From: Rhipicephalus microplus
Lineage: Eukaryota > Arthropoda > Arachnida > Ixodida > Ixodidae
Assembly: GCF_043290135.1 (NCBI RefSeq)
Contig: NC_134709.1
Coordinates: forward strand, 64,954,556 to 65,018,555
Length of the DNA: 64,000 nucleotides
Reading direction: 5' to 3'
This document shows, one piece after another, positions 1 through 13,345 of this stretch. The translations under genes were made by a program, and so were the position numbers. The notes under the pieces were generated by a model, which did not search any database, was not told the origin of the DNA, and was given only the letters and a program-made list of their open reading frames with translations. The number at the start of each line of letters is the position of its first letter. The first letter of the stretch is position 1.

Positions 1-226
1 CGAATCGTATTTAGTAGAATACCACTCGAACGAACAGAAAATCTGCGCCACGCTGAGTATCATAAAGCGTATCCAAATCATACAAGAGAGCTTTCAAAGG
101 CTGAGGTCGTGCACTTGCGCTACACAAAATTATTTTCGGCGTTTTTATCTCTTGGTCACACATTTACGCCGTGTTATCTTTGCGTAAACATGCGTGAGGC
201 CAGGCTAAGATGCAGTCATGTTGCTG

Positions 227-400
227 CGTTGGTTGGTTGGTTGCAAAACTTTATTGTGGTCCTGCAAGGTGCGCGTCAGCGCGGAGCGGGCTACTCCCAC
301 GTAGGGACCGTTAGGCTAAGCCTATCAGCCGTTCCGCGGGCCTGCTGGACGGCCCAAAGTTGGTCGTGCGTAACTGCACTTCCCGGGTCACGCTCGTTTA
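227..400. mobile_element. Fragment of a dispersed tick repeat, possibly a LINE 3' end
   Basis: A GTTGGTTGGTTG run is followed by GC-rich sequence containing GACGGCCCAAAGTTGGTCGT at 348. A near-identical core, GACGGCCCAGAGTTGGTCGT, recurs at 12671. The short GGTT tandem beside a conserved block suggests the 3' end of a retroelement on the minus strand. From memory, similar blocks recur in tick genomic sequence; the family is not identified. Confidence 0.4.
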
Positions 401-611
401 CAAAATAGTTAGATGGGCTAATTGTTGATTCATGCTGCTTAAAGTACTAGTGCGTGGCTGCACTGGGAAAAGCACTTACTACCACCTGAAAGTTTAGTGG
501 AAGGCAATAGCACATAAATATCTACACACAAAAAAAACACATTCCGGAACGACTATGTTGTTGCGGAAAATTTAACCTTGTCTGGGAAAGTTTGTATGCC
601 GGTATAATAAT

Positions 612-840
612 ATCTTGAGTTTCACGTGCCAAAATCACGATATGATTATGAGAGTTACCGTAGCGGAGGAATTCGGAAAGGTTGAACGTCTGGTGTTCTT
701 CAACATGCACTTCCACTGCTCAATACACGGACGCCTACCATGTCGCCTCCGTCGCAGTGCGACTGCCACGACCGGGATCGAACTCGCGACCTTCAGATCA
801 GCAGCCGAGCACCCTATAGCCACTGGTCCACAGAGGCGGA
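612..840 (-). mobile_element. Ruka-like tRNA-derived SINE, minus strand, diverged
   Basis: Read on the minus strand it has a box-B-like CGCGAGTTCGATCCCGG (reverse of 773-790) and the family body: ATTATGAGAG followed by the CCGTAG(C/T)GGAGG motif near 653-668 and CACTTCCACTGCTCA near 709. It is diverged, and is followed 60 bases later by a plus-strand copy, so two copies of opposite orientation face away from each other, head to head. Confidence 0.7.
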
Positions 841-897
841 CTGTCTGCTGGGAGATGTATATTTCATTGCTTTCCACATATCGGTCTTTTGCCCCGC

Positions 898-1140
898 CGC
901 GTTGGTCTTGTGGCTAAGGTACTCGCCTGCTGACCCGCAGGTCGCGGGATCGAATCCTGGCAGCGGCGGCTGCATTATCGATGGAGGCGGAAATGCTGTG
1001 GGCCCGTTTGCTCAGATCTGCGTGCTCCTTAAAGAACCCCAAGGGGTCGAAATTTTTGGAGCCCTCTACTACGGCTTCTCTCAAAATCATGTGGTGGCTT
1101 TGGAACGTTAAACCCTACATATCGATCAAATCAAATAATC
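898..1140 (+). mobile_element. Ruka-like tRNA-derived SINE, plus strand, near full length
   Basis: The tRNA-like head carries box A (TGGCTAAGGTACTCG from 911) and box B (GGGATCGAATCC, 946-957). The body holds AAAGAACCCCAAGGGGTCG (1031 on), TCTACTACGGC, TCTCAAAATCATGTGGTGGC and ends in AAACCCTACAT with an AATC-type tail near 1124-1139. This is the layout known for the Ruka SINE: a Pol III promoter in the head and retrotransposition that depends on a partner LINE. Confidence 0.82.
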
Positions 1141-1382
1141 TATCAGTTGTCTGTATGAGCTCGTCATTGGTTTCCCAGCTTCCTGTGCAGTTTCGTGTTC
1201 GTATTTAATGTACTCGTTAATACTCGTAAATGGGTGGGGGACCGACCAATCGGAGAGCCGCACATCTTGCCCGCGACTATCCGAAGCCAGCAACCCTACT
1301 CTCAAATGAGGTCGAGTCCCGATTTTTTCTTCCAGGCCGTGGACGAAGTCGTCTCGCTGCTGTGGTGCTTGTGTAGAGGGAA

Positions 1383-1692
1383 GTGGCACTAGGGGGGGGG
1401 GGGGGGGTTGCACCGTGGGGCGCGGCCCGCAGAGCTATTGACTTCCGTCCACCCCCTTGGTATACGGTACACGCACAGACCACGCTCCCCACTGCTTCCC
1501 TTCGCGAGCGCGAGCGCTTTCATTTTTTTCCCTACGACGGCGCGGCGACCAATCGGGATCCTCGGGGAGACCCCCCCGGTGGGAGGGGCCCCGCTGAGTG
1601 CAGGCCACGCCCACAGCGGGGTCCAGCCGCCGGTGGCACTCGCAGAGTTCCGCGAGGGACGGAAGGAACGGCTATTTTTTGCTGGCCCGGCC
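1383..1692 (+). promoter_or_regulatory. CpG-rich promoter and 5'UTR region upstream of exon 1
   Basis: A sharp rise in GC and CpG content begins after a run of G at about 1392-1407 and continues to the putative start codon. It contains a CCAAT motif (GACCAATCGGG near 1548-1558), with another GACCAATCGG near 1243-1252, and GC-rich boxes. No TATA box is seen at a sensible distance, so a TATA-less promoter is likely. The transcription start cannot be placed from sequence alone. Confidence 0.4.
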
Positions 1693-1743
1693 ATGGACGC
1701 ATCGCCGGGCTTGGTCGGCCCCATGGCGCTCAAGTTTGCCCAG
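1693..1743 (+). CDS. Putative first coding exon (codons 1-17) of a nuclear-type protein
   Basis: The exon encodes MDASPGLVGPMALKFAQ and ends in CAG before a consensus donor GTGAGT at 1744. The ATG at 1693 sits in a favourable context (GCC before, G at +4). The exon ends in phase 0, which matches the phase-0 acceptor of the exon at 48911. The upstream 300 bases are GC- and CpG-rich, as expected of a promoter and 5'UTR. Joining it to the downstream exons across about 47 kb is inference: phase and composition fit, but an intermediate exon or a different gene cannot be excluded. The open frame runs on upstream to 1408 without a stop, so a longer N-terminus is possible; I chose this ATG because of its context and because upstream codons read like UTR. 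Confidence 0.45.
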
Positions 1744-3339
1744 GTGAGTCCGGTTCCGCTAGCACGCTTTGAACGCAGAACTTCCTAGGGCACCGTACAT
1801 GACGTTACATGACGTCATCTTTTACACAGTCACGCTAAGGCGATCGCGTGACAAGTTCTGTCACACTCGGTACTTATACGCTTATATGACGTAGAACAAG
1901 TTGACAGGGCTTAGATCGTAAAGTCATGCCACTGTACTATGCATAATTGGATGGCTCGAGCTAAATGATTGCGTTAATCAAGCGGATTCGGTATCTTGCT
2001 TCGTCAGGCGCAATGAGAGCAGGACTTGTGTATCGGTTAACTGTGCTGTTATAATCTTAACCTTTTCAAGGAATAAGCTGCAAGTTTCTATAAAGGTGGA
2101 GTGAATAGTTTATATATGCACCGAATGTAACAATGTAACCGAAGTGATGTATGCCCAGCAAGACTGACGTGTATAACGTAAGTTCGCTTCGATCGCCATT
2201 CAAGTGTTGCCTGGAGTATCATCAACGTGTGTGCTGCAACTCGACACGGTCCACTGAAGACGGCTACGGATATCGACAACTGCCGATGATGCGTCCACGT
2301 GTGTACAACGACGTACATCTTCAAAGACCGAGTGTGACAGCGTCTCACGTCGGAGTGTCATCGCACTGCGTCTGTGTTCTTCATCATCGTCGGCAGCAAG
2401 GTCCATCAGTCCCAAGGATATTTGAAGACACCTTCGTCAAGACGTCCGCCACAGAAACAGGACGCCGTGGGAGGTTGTTAATCAAGGACCTTATCAAAGT
2501 ATTGTATCATCAAAGTATTGCGTGGCTTCGAACACGATAGCTTCTGGTCACCAAGACGACCATAGATGACCATACACAACCAGAGCGTGAGCCCCGGGAA
2601 GGATTTGTTGTGCATATAACGAAAGAAATGTTTCACCAAGAGCTGCCTCATGATGGGGACTAAGGTTGAATTGCAGCGAGCGCCGAGGACTATGCGAAAC
2701 TTACTATCGCCTTGTCCACAAAACTGTGATGCACCACCTAAGTACTAGACCTGTAGACCACGCATGTTCAAGAAACATAATGGGTCCATGGAAGTGCTTC
2801 TTGGCAGTAGCAGACACTATGCGTTGAAGGACCTGCAGCGAACTTGTGCTAATTGTCCCTGTTTCACCTGAATGAAAATTTCAGCTTTCTTGTGCAGCAG
2901 CCTATACGTATGCTGTGCGACAATGCCTGGTTCCTATAGCCATATAGGTGGTTTGTGCGACTTGAACAGGAGTTTCAGCTTCGTTCGGCTGGAACGCACA
3001 GGCATGAATCGAGATCAAGCCGGACCCAGCACGACGAGCTTGAGGATTTCATGCAGTTTCGCGATTCATAACACCAAACCCCGTCATGATAATGTCGTTT
3101 TTCGGATCGTGCCGTTGGACAATTGAACGAGCAATATTCGGTGACTTTATACGTGCAGATCACGTACAAATGTTTGGAAACCATGACTGTTGCAAGAACG
3201 AAGAGTTTATACCATACTGGAGCTATAAAAATAACCTGGAGAAGAGTACATGTATACGCGTGTGCTATCCGACGAAAGAAGTGATTGTCCTAATTCCAAG
3301 TCTAAAAACCGGTGTCTCATTAGCCTGTTTATCACTGTG

Positions 3340-6000
3340 AATGACTGCAGTTCGGTCAATGATCTTCATAAAAACAGGAGCCGTTGAGACGTACAATGCA
3401 CTTTGCAAGAAATGTACGATTGTGCGAAATTATTAAACAATAAATAATTGTTAAAAAAGATGGGTACGAAAGATACAGGAGCAGTCAACCATATCTGCTA
3501 GTTAAAATCTCGTGCACTCCTTTCTGCACAATTAGTACGCAACTACACGTAATATTGTAGTTTCAATGTGAACGCGCAAAGTGCGTAGGTGCCATCATTT
3601 CCGATCATGCATTGCAGGCATCATTTCCTGCGTCTTTTATGGGCTTCATTGATTTTCGCACGAAGCCAGTTGCTTAATTGTGCAGCGCTAGGACAATCAA
3701 ACAGATATAATCACACCTGTACATTTTAAAACACCATATCTTTCATCATTTTTAACAAAACCTTGACTGAAAGGCAACTGCGACGTCAATACTTCAAAAC
3801 GACCTAGTTTGGAATAATTTCTAGAAAATTGAAGCTGTGAATTAGCGAAAGAATAACTAATTGCCATTTTATCATCACAATAGTGTAAACACCAACATGC
3901 CAGAAAGTGCCTACAGCCTACATAAATGACATGCTAGATTGGTGTGTGGGCACCCATACTGCACCCAGCTATGTTGAAAATAAACAAGTCTCACAAAATT
4001 AGGTTACGTGAAACAATCTGTCTTCAAGTTACAAATAAATGGCGAATAGGTAAAAACAATACATCAATTTTTCTGTTGTTTACGGAAGTGTCACTAATGC
4101 TTTTGCTGAGGAATTATTAACCTGTTTCTTCGAACAGCGTGCTAATAGTTTTATTATTTATTTCTTCGTATATACTTTGCGTGTTGGGCTAATAATTGGG
4201 AACGCTAACAAATCAAGCCATTTGAAAGTATAATAATCGAAAAGTCACGTGAAACTGTGCCTTAAGTTACCTATACCGTTTGGTTTAGGTTCAGTTCTCC
4301 CTTCCTGCGGTTCACATCATAACGGCTATTCTATTTCTACACTTTATATTGATTTCATTACAGCTAGAAAATGTGTGTGTATTATATTAACTGCGTGAGG
4401 CTTCACAACATGATTCTACACCTCACAACTGTCTACATAATTGACAGTAAACTCTTTCAAGGAAAATCAAAGTGAAATACTGTCAATCGTCATATATAAG
4501 TGGCAAAAAAGGACCACACCTTGTGCCCAGGGGTATGTGCACGTCACGAACACATCAGTTATCGTGACACCAAAGTGATCAGCACAACACACAGAGCAGC
4601 CTGTACATAGACGAAAATTCAAGAAGGCTGTTCTGTGCACTGGGAAAACCGGACATAAAACAACGTATTTCCACGAGACAAAACGAAGCGTTGGTAATCT
4701 TCACTACATAATTTCCAACCACAGGCAAGTTTCAAAGTATACACATCCCTAATCAACCCGTATATATACTATATAGGTACAGCCAGGAAACTTTAAGAAA
4801 GAGCTCTAGCTTCCCGACTATGTCTATAGTGCTTCACGTGGAGTATGATTAGGAGTGTTACAATACAACACATTCACGATTGGTGTCAGCCAAACATCAA
4901 CTAATAAAATTTTATTTCTTCAGCAAAAAAAAAACAAAAAAACCTGACGTTTTGCATGTCGTTACCTTTTGCTTGTAGTTTTCCTGTTAGTTCTATGATT
5001 TTTATTTGACAAATGCTGCTGACAAACACGTTTTTAGGGTGTTTTTTATAAGCACCGCAATTGTGAAATAGTACAATCAAATATCTAGTACCCGTTTATC
5101 TATAGCAAGCGACGTATATGACACGAGAAGAACTACAGCTTGCATGCGATGTGAAATTTGGCGTGCAACGTGTAGCATGATAACATTGCTGTCCATTGTA
5201 CAGAAAGCTACACCGCACAACCGCCGATCTTACCGACACAGATAAGGTTATTAACTGACAAAATCATAAACGTGTAGCATTCGCTATTGTTTAATTTTGA
5301 TAAAACCGCGATTATGATCAGCTTGGTTTGGTAACTTGTTACTAGAAATTGAGAGATTTTCTTTGTTCTTTAAAGAATAAATCTGCCAAGAACTGAGTAC
5401 TATACCAAAAAATAATCGACTGAATGTATTCTACTAGTCATTCTTCAGTAAAAATAATACGTTCCTCAATAGACAGCCATGATCCCAATATGTACAACGT
5501 TGTCCTTTTTAAATCCAACTAGCACTCACGGGATACTTCACAAATTTTCCTGTGCGTCTTTGCTATGTTTTAGTTTATAGTTTTTCGTTCTGTCGCAAGC
5601 AGGGACACTGTGACAATGGGTTTATGTGCAGCTCTTTATAGTTCCTAATAATATAACAATATAGCGTCGCCAATTGGACCTATTCGCCCATCGTAACACA
5701 CACTGCTAACAACATTACTATCGCTGGCTCTATACGCTGAATATGTATACATACACAGCCTTTTCTTGCAATTTTCTTTTTTACTGAGCAGTGTCCATGC
5801 TCTTAGATATACAGAAACCATTTAAGAATATCCATGTTTACAAATATTCCCCAATCTACCCGAAAATCAAATCGATTAGGACATTTCTTCAGTATTTAAT
5901 TAAAAGTTTTCTAAATTTGCAATAATCAATTATCACGCGACAGAGCGAGGTCGCTTACTTAGGATCTCGCCTTATTGAAGTCGTTCTCGAAAGAAACTCA
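3340..6000. other. AT-rich stretch without a definable feature
   Basis: About 2.7 kb of AT-rich intron with no ORF above 60 codons, no SINE and no inverted repeat I can see. Only short A/T runs (for example 4925-4941) stand out. Confidence 0.5.
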
Positions 6001-8486
6001 TTGGATGAGAGACGAACACATGTACCTTTCAGTACTGGCTTGACGGGTACGAAAGGAGCTATTATGACTAGAGCTTCAGATTCCTCATCAAACGAGAATA
6101 GTGAGTATACCGGCGTCAACACGAATGACGCCTCAAATCGTTATCGTGGGAGGGCGTCAGCCTACGGCGTCGCAAGTCGCCAAAATGTAAGACGTCATCA
6201 CGGCGTTACACGCGTCATGATGACGCTATCGCATTCCGTCGTATCTCGGTTACAGGTGCGTCGATCTTGGGGGCATTGCAAAATTACGTAAGTTGAAGAA
6301 AGCTCTCATCTCCGGTAATCTCGGAGTTCGTGAGAAGCCACACTGAGTGCAGAAAGCTTTTGCTTGAAAAGAGAGGGGTATCAGTACAATCTACTGCAAA
6401 GTAAATGGCGATTAATTTATCCTTCCGATTGTCTTAGACAACTGCATTCGAAACAGTGCAATCTTTTTCTTTTCATGCATCCCATCAAGAGGAACGGCAC
6501 AACGATCTTTTGGGAAGGTGAAATGAAAGAATGACCCCTTTCTCGAGTTGATTTCTCGCATTATAAACCAATTTGCAGCTTTAGGGTGTTTTGAAGTCAT
6601 CATAACAACCTTTTGCCAAACAAAAAAAAAACAAACGCAAAATGTGGCGGTGTAAGCTTCATTTGTTTTGAGGCCTTATACAGTTGAAGGAATTAGGTTT
6701 CATTTCCGATTTGCAGTTATTTACAGTATAGAGTGACCAAAAACGAATTGCCACTTCTCGTGTTTATTATTATACAAAGCGTGATGAATGTTGACACCCA
6801 AACACCCATTTCTCAAAACACTCGAACGAAAAAAGGACGAGATGGGGGCGGAATCTTCGTGAAAGGGGGGATCCATTATGGAAACATTAGGGCATAAACA
6901 GCCACTCCCCACCGCCAGGTTTCCCTCGTTCTATCACCTTACAGAAGGGGGGAAGACGGAAGATGTAATCGCGCCACAAAAAGGAAAAAAAGTGTCGTCA
7001 AACGCTATATACAGCAAGGGGGAGGATTGGAACATATGGGTTGCGGGAAAAGGCTGGCGACGAAGAGAAATCCCCAAAGGGGGGAAGAGAAAGGAAGGAA
7101 GGACAGAGAGCAGCCATCTTAAGTGTAAAGGGCCGAGTGTAACTAAGGCATAGAAGAAAGCACGCCTGTACGGGACGAGACACTCGGGAGACACGGGCAC
7201 GCGGAAACAGAAAAAAAACACAACACACAGAAAAAGAACAAGAACGAGATTGAGACAAGCGCGCTCTTCTCGCCTCGTCCTCCCCGCTGTCCTCTTCTCG
7301 AGAGCAGCGGGGACGCGAGAAGAGCCCGGGGCCAGAGCCGCGCAAGAAGCCAAGTCGAAGCCGGCGGGGACAAATGGCTCTCGATTAACGACGCACTTCC
7401 CCCCCCCCCCCCTCCCTACTCTTCACTGTCGTATAGCACGCACACCGTCTTGCTTTCCGCACTGACGCCGTTTCCCGAGGTATACACGGTGGCTATAGAA
7501 TTGCTGCACCGCGTGGCTGCTCTCAACCCCGGGTCTGCTTTTGCGGCCGGAAAGAAGAAAGTAGGGGGGGGGGAACCTTTACTGAAGCCCCCCCCCCCCT
7601 TCTTTCAGCATCGGTCGTTGTCTACGTGTCTTTCACTAGGGATATGTATGTATATAGAGAGAAAAGAGCAAACGCGCACGCGCGCGCTTGTACACGGATG
7701 TATACGAGATCGAAGCTGTCCGTTCTGGCTGTGTTTGCCGTGAGAAAACGATCGAAACCGAGGAAAAACGGTATGGGAAGAAACGACAGCATTTATTTTG
7801 CTTTATTTCTTTCTTTCTTTTTTTCTTCCTAATCCGCGGAAGTTGGGGGGTTGGAGCACATTGCGGTGTCGTTGTCGCTGTGGCGATATTTGACGACAAC
7901 AGTCGGTGTCGAGTATAACGTGTGCTGGCAAGATTAGACTGTGTTCATGTCTCGGTTACCCAATTGTTACAGATCAGGGTCCTCTGCGTCCTGGATGTTA
8001 TGTGTCTGGGGAAGAACTTGACCCGAGCGATTATATTCTTTGAGAATGCACATTCAGATAGAATACAGGGGCGCACCATGTTCAGATTTGCAGCCGTATC
8101 GTGGCGTGATTCGACGACGATATATATCGGCCACGCGTTCTCGTCTAGCAAGTGAATAAACGACCCTGTAAATATCGAGAGTGCCGCAAAATCGAAGCTG
8201 GAAGGTTACTCCGCAGAAATCAAGGGCAGGGCATTACTTTCTGCTTATTTCAAGGAAGAAAAGAATTAAGGGTCCGTGAAGTCTATTCTAGTGCAGTTAA
8301 ATTGGTAAATATTGCGTTACGCGCACTATGCGGAACTCACTTGTAGCGGGATGCTCTACAACCATCTAAATAGCGCATCCCTCGCGTTCACGCATCCTAT
8401 ACAACGCAGAGGCCGTCATATTAGCCTTATATAAGGGCTAGGACCTTACGTTTATAAATTTTTTTGAGGTATGGGGTGCACTTCAA

Positions 8487-8911
8487 ATGTGTTTAGAGAT
8501 ATTCTGCGGGGGAGCAGGGAGCCATCCCGATGTGCTTAGAACAAATGTTCGGCAATTTAGAGTACGATGTTACTCTAACTCGACTTACTATAGGAGAGCA
8601 ACACGATGTCCCAGTACCCATATAGAAAGACGTGAAATACAAGAGAAGAACCAATGTTTAGAAGAAATTGTGACGCTTTAGAACATTATGCGTACTCTAC
8701 TACGGGAGAGCTGTAAGCTGTCCCGGTTAGGCAAGTTACGATAGTACCTGTGTTTAGAAAAAAGTGGTTAACGATTTAGAGTACTTGGTATACTCTACTA
8801 TGGGAAGCTTAAAACCATCCCGTGTGCCTCACACTGTGCACGTGTGTTAGAAAAAGTCGGAAGTGATTTACAGTATTAGGTACTCTACTATGGGAGAGCA
8901 TAAAGCCGTCC
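8487..8911 (-). repeat. Dyad satellite cluster 1 (about 5 degenerate units, minus orientation)
   Basis: Units read TGTTTAGAAAAA, GTTAACGATTTAGAGTAC, then ACTCTACTATGGGAGAGC and end ATCCC/GTCCC, at about 8487, 8545, 8651, 8749 and 8841. Spacing is 60-110 bases. This is the reverse complement of the + strand form seen downstream. Confidence 0.8.
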
Positions 8912-10369
8912 CATGCATAACGGAGCCTTTAGGCAGACTACCTGACGACCTTTAGCTTTGAAGCCTCGATGAACGACGCAATTTTCAAACGTAAGTGGTT
9001 GCATGCCAAGGCCGCATAAGCAAAAAGGCATACCGTAGACTGCAATCGTCCATCTGTCTCAAGTTTCCTGCACATCACTAACCGTAGAAAATTAGCCTGT
9101 CAGTTTCAAAGTGCACACTCGTACACCTACACGGCTCAACTTCCTGTACGGGGCATTTATTATTTATCTGATTATTCCTTCAGCATATATAGATATGAGC
9201 ACGCTCTGCTAAGGCGTCGATACGGTACAGCCGGTTCCTGTCAACTTCGCGAACACGAACGACCAGAGACTGCTACACACAGCATTAAGACCACGTATTT
9301 ACTTGTTCCTTTGTAATGTCTGATGACGTCACGGGTTTATAGCTCAAATCAGAGTCCGTTTTGCACGGAAGATCTGACCGAGAGAACAAAAAAAAAAAAA
9401 CGTGTTAACTAAAGCTACTTGCATCCGCACTCGTCATAGTGGATCATGACCAAGATTTGGGCCATATGCACGCAGCGCCATCTTTCGTCGGACACAGCTG
9501 CGGCCAGCTGTAACTGAATAAACAATAGTCGAAAAAATATCGTACCTGACAAAAAAAAAAAAGCTCCGTTCAGTTACAACCCACAAATAAATGCATGCTC
9601 CGCCCTCAGTACTGCAGCACACCTGTTATTAAGACGTGCAACAAAAGAAATGATTGGCGATCTCTGATCTAACCATAAGCACATTTTCGCGGCTAATGCA
9701 AATACTGCGCATATTATAAATAAATTTTCGTCATTCCTTGTTGAAATATTATGTTTCGCGGAGCAGTGAATTTCATTCTCAAGAAATTTTCCCAGAAGTA
9801 CAATTTTTCGACCGAGAACTAGCGAAATTAACGTGAGCCTGTATTGTCAAGTGATGCGCCTAAAATCCATGAAATCTGCCTGACGTCACGTAAATAAGCG
9901 ACTGCTATTAAGTAAGACATTTCCGCAAATTCTCCCTGGGTAGGATGGGGATCGCTGTGGGCGGAGCTTCCATTTATTCTTATACAGTAACAGACTATAG
10001 TTACCCAAAATGACTGTCCTTTATATGCGGAAGGGACCCACCAGAAAATTATCATAAAAAAAACAGCGTCGCACTACAAGTCGCTTATTCCAAGAGTCTT
10101 AAACATATTGCAATAGGGCCCCATGTGTTTCTAATGGGTGCTGTTCAATAGTCCTGGGAAACCACACGCTGCGTAGTGGGATATAGAAATCTGACCTGAC
10201 TCATTACAGTGGGTCCCTGCTGCATATAGCTGGGAGTCATTTTTGATAACGAGCTTTTTTTTCGTAAGATGTGATTCCTTTCCCCTACTTCGCATGCAGT
10301 TATGGCTGGACGCCATTGCTGGTACTGAAAGATGGCGCCATATGCTGATATCCCATCATCTTGCAGCTA

Positions 10370-10446
10370 CAAACGATAATAATAACCACAATAACAATAT
10401 TAATAATAATATCTTCTGAATAATAATAATAATAATAATAATAACA
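10370..10446. repeat. AAT-rich microsatellite
   Basis: An imperfect AAT/AAC tract that becomes a pure TAA run at 10421-10444. Confidence 0.9.
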
Positions 10447-10615
10447 TAAAGAGTTTTAGGTCCAATTATGGTACGCTCATTGGCGTACCGTCCAAACGCG
10501 GTACACAACGCTCATCGGCGTCACTGGGACACACAGTCCGCCAGCTCGCACGAGTGAACAAGATATGGCTGAAGAGCCATGTTGCCAGACTGAATTTCCT
10601 AAATGGTCTATTGCG

Positions 10616-10852
10616 ACGAGCCACGGTGGTCGGATGGCACGCTATTCGAGAGCTGACCCGAAGGTAGCCCGATCGAATGCCGGCCACGGCGGTCGAATTT
10701 TTTTCTTATAAGGTGAGACCAACTTCAGGGCCGTGTACTGCAGATATTTATGTGCACGTCAGGCAATGTCAGGTGGTCGAAATTTCCGAAGGCGTCCACC
10801 ATGGCGTCTTTTTATATCGTGAGCTTGGGACCTTAAACTCCAACAAATATTG
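10616..10852 (+). mobile_element. Ruka-like SINE, plus strand, degenerate
   Basis: The head GCCACGGTGGTCGGATGGCAC lies at about 10618, a damaged box B with GATCGAATGCCGGCC at about 10670, then GTCAGGTGGTCGAAATTTCC near 10769. The internal A/T-rich insertion near 10697 and the loss of the conserved tail show it is old. Confidence 0.65.
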
Positions 10853-12559
10853 TTATGCGTCTTTCTGGTGTAACAAGGCAAAGACAGGCACACACACGCT
10901 ATCTCTCACGCACATAAGCGTTGTTTTTCATTTCGTCCGTCGGCAACGCTTCATTGCACCTTATACAAGGCACGTTAAAGAAACAGCGACTTCGCACCCT
11001 TTCTCTCCTCTCCGTCCCTGTTCTTGGTCGATGTAATCGTTCCCGTAACCGAAGAGGAAAAGCAAGCCGAAGGGTCGACTCGTGTTTACGCTGCGGCGGC
11101 AGCCGATTCGCGTGGTCTTCTCACCGAGCCAATGACTCGGGACGTGCGCCTTGTTCAACCCTTCACGAATGACGACACGAGAGTCCGCAGCTCGCAACAC
11201 CCTGCTTGCGTAAAAAAGCGGGGCCGCTTAGGCTCCACGCCACACCCAACCCTTAAAACGAGCGAGCCTGAAAACATTCTCATCGGTCTCGCTAGAGGGC
11301 ACACATGCGTCGTAAATTTAACGGACACCCCTTATATAGGAGGAACTGCGAGCACTCGGATGGGTGGTCTGTCTCTACACATGCACCGAATAAAGAGGCG
11401 GTGGGGAGGGAGTACTCCTCTGCGTGCTCTGTAGTTGTAACGCGAAGCGTTTTCCCGCCAGATGAGTCCGTTGCCGCCGAACGACCCGCGCGGCATTCGA
11501 GCGCTGTTTTCCGCGCGAAAGAGAGACCCCCGCTGCAGTAGTAAATGCGCGACACCACCACGTGACGCCTCGTTCGCTTGTGTACCCGAATTAAAGGAAA
11601 AGAAACGATGGTATACTTGGGGACACGTGTGCCTGCAAACTTGTGCATGGGACTCAACTATATACACAATTTAGTTTTTGTAGCCTATAGCCGCTATACA
11701 CCGTAATGCGTTTAAGTGAGCCTCAATACGATGGTGCGAAGATGCGAACGTGCTAAATGGGTCCCTGTCGTCACAGCGAAAAACATTGCCACTTGGTGCA
11801 CAAGCTAGACGTCCACCAGTGATAAATCAATCTCGCGAATAGCCCCATCGTGCCTTAGTTTTCGTGACATTATAATTATTACATTTTTGTGGCGCGGCTA
11901 ACTTGTTCTCAGGGTCATTAATATGTATAAACAGATCGATTTTGCAATCTTACCTCACGTACGCAATTTGAAAATTGCGTAAGCTAGCGTCTTTAAAAGG
12001 CATCAGTAGCATTAACTCTAATCTAATTTACTATGTATTGAATAATAATTCGGTAGTGTAAACATAAAGGCGGCAACCCTGTACGCCGTGGTTGCGGACG
12101 AGCTTCTGCCTGGCAGCGACGCCTCTGAATAGCGTATACATTATGACCACTATATTAAGCAAACATGCCAATGTTCCTTTGCGACATCAATGTGGCTCTT
12201 GCTCCAAAGGTACACCAAACAAGGTGTCATGCACCCTTAACAGTAACAAATCCAAGCAAAGCATAGTTGTCTCACCGTGGCCACATCTAGCACACCTGTC
12301 ACTTGGCGCAACTTAAGCTCCATCTTCTTGGCCAGTCGGAGCTCGCCAACCAATTACGTTCGCTCATATTCGTTACGTAGCCCGATTCTGCGCGTTGGAG
12401 ATAGTCCAACGTTTTCGTAAACAGTCATTTTTGGTTCGCTGGCTTGGAATATATAGAAAACGTGTTATGGGCGCCTTTATGTTCCAAATATTTTTAGCTA
12501 GAAAACCTTATAGTCCCGTCAAATTTTGTCCGTGAGTCTGACATCACGGCTCAGCGAAA

Positions 12560-12725
12560 AATTACATCTTGTTGCATCTTTATTGCACACAATTGGCCAG
12601 CATTTTGGAATCGGCGGCTTCAGGTGACCGTTCGGAGTTCCTGGACTCTGGTGGAATCCTCGGCTTGCCGGACGGCCCAGAGTTGGTCGTTCGATTGCGA
12701 GCTTTGGAAGGCCACCTCCCAGTGG
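12560..12725. mobile_element. Second fragment of the same dispersed repeat
   Basis: It shares the 20-base core GACGGCCCAGAGTTGGTCGT (12671-12690) with the fragment at 348 and is similarly preceded by an ACTTTATT-like stretch (CTTTATTGCAC near 12577). An open frame of 114 codons runs through it from 12569, but I see no protein family in it and attribute it to the repeat. Confidence 0.35.
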
Positions 12726-13082
12726 CGGCGTACGACAAATTTTTATTCACCATTTTGCCTACTTTGGGCGTCAGCGGGGAGAAAGTGTATGGTTTAGGCT
12801 TCACACAAGGACCATGCGATACTGGCCTTCATACTGAGGTGACAGACGAGAAACGGGGTTTTATGAACGTGGCTTACAATTGTTGTAACCCACAAACAGT
12901 TCATACCACGTGAAAACGTGCTACGTACTACGCTAAAGAGCACGCGCGTCGAACGAAATCTTTTTGAAATGCAGAGTCGAATAGGACAGTACTGAAACGA
13001 CGTTTTTACGAAGTTGGCATGTAAAATCCGAGTGCCTGTGCAAGATCTGTGGCTTGATATACCCAGTAGCGCCAATATATCA

Positions 13083-13345
13083 TTCACTTTCTGCGACACT
13101 AAAAACTTTTTAGAGGCTTTTTCTGTGAATTTGTAGTCTAGCCACGGGACGGCTTTAAGATTTCCCGTAGTAAAGCAACTAGTACTCTAAATCGTTACAA
13201 ACTCTCTAAACGCACAGCTTGGCTGGGACTTCTCTATGTATGCTATGCTGAGACGGCTTTCAGCTCTCCCACATTCGAGTGCCTGGTAGTCCAAATCGAT
13301 ACCCACTATTTCCAACACCGTCGGGATGGCTTACTGCTCCCCAAA
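13083..13345 (+). repeat. Dyad satellite cluster 2 (about 3 degenerate units)
   Basis: GGGACGGCTTTAAGATTTCC with ACTAGTACTCTAAATCGTTA at about 13146, GAGACGGCTTTCAGCTCTCC near 13250, and GTCGGGATGGCTTACTGCTC near 13320. More decayed than the later clusters. Confidence 0.65.

Noticed and set aside
898..970. Possible functional tRNA gene
   Set aside because: Box A and box B are present, but the stems do not form a proper cloverleaf and the sequence continues into the SINE body; the same is true of the other SINE heads.
2088..2540. 129-codon frame and possible solo LTR
   Set aside because: I see no terminal repeats, primer-binding site or protein motif to support it.
8487..8911. CRISPR-like array
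   Set aside because: Repeats are degenerate and irregularly spaced, other clusters occur in eukaryotic intron sequence, and there are no cas genes. It is a eukaryotic satellite.
11024..11434. 136-codon frame in GC-rich sequence
   Set aside because: Frames are open on both strands because of composition; no motif, no matching splice phases.
12569..12913. 114-codon frame starting in a dispersed repeat
   Set aside because: Its first half is the repeat shared with 227-400; no domain in the rest.
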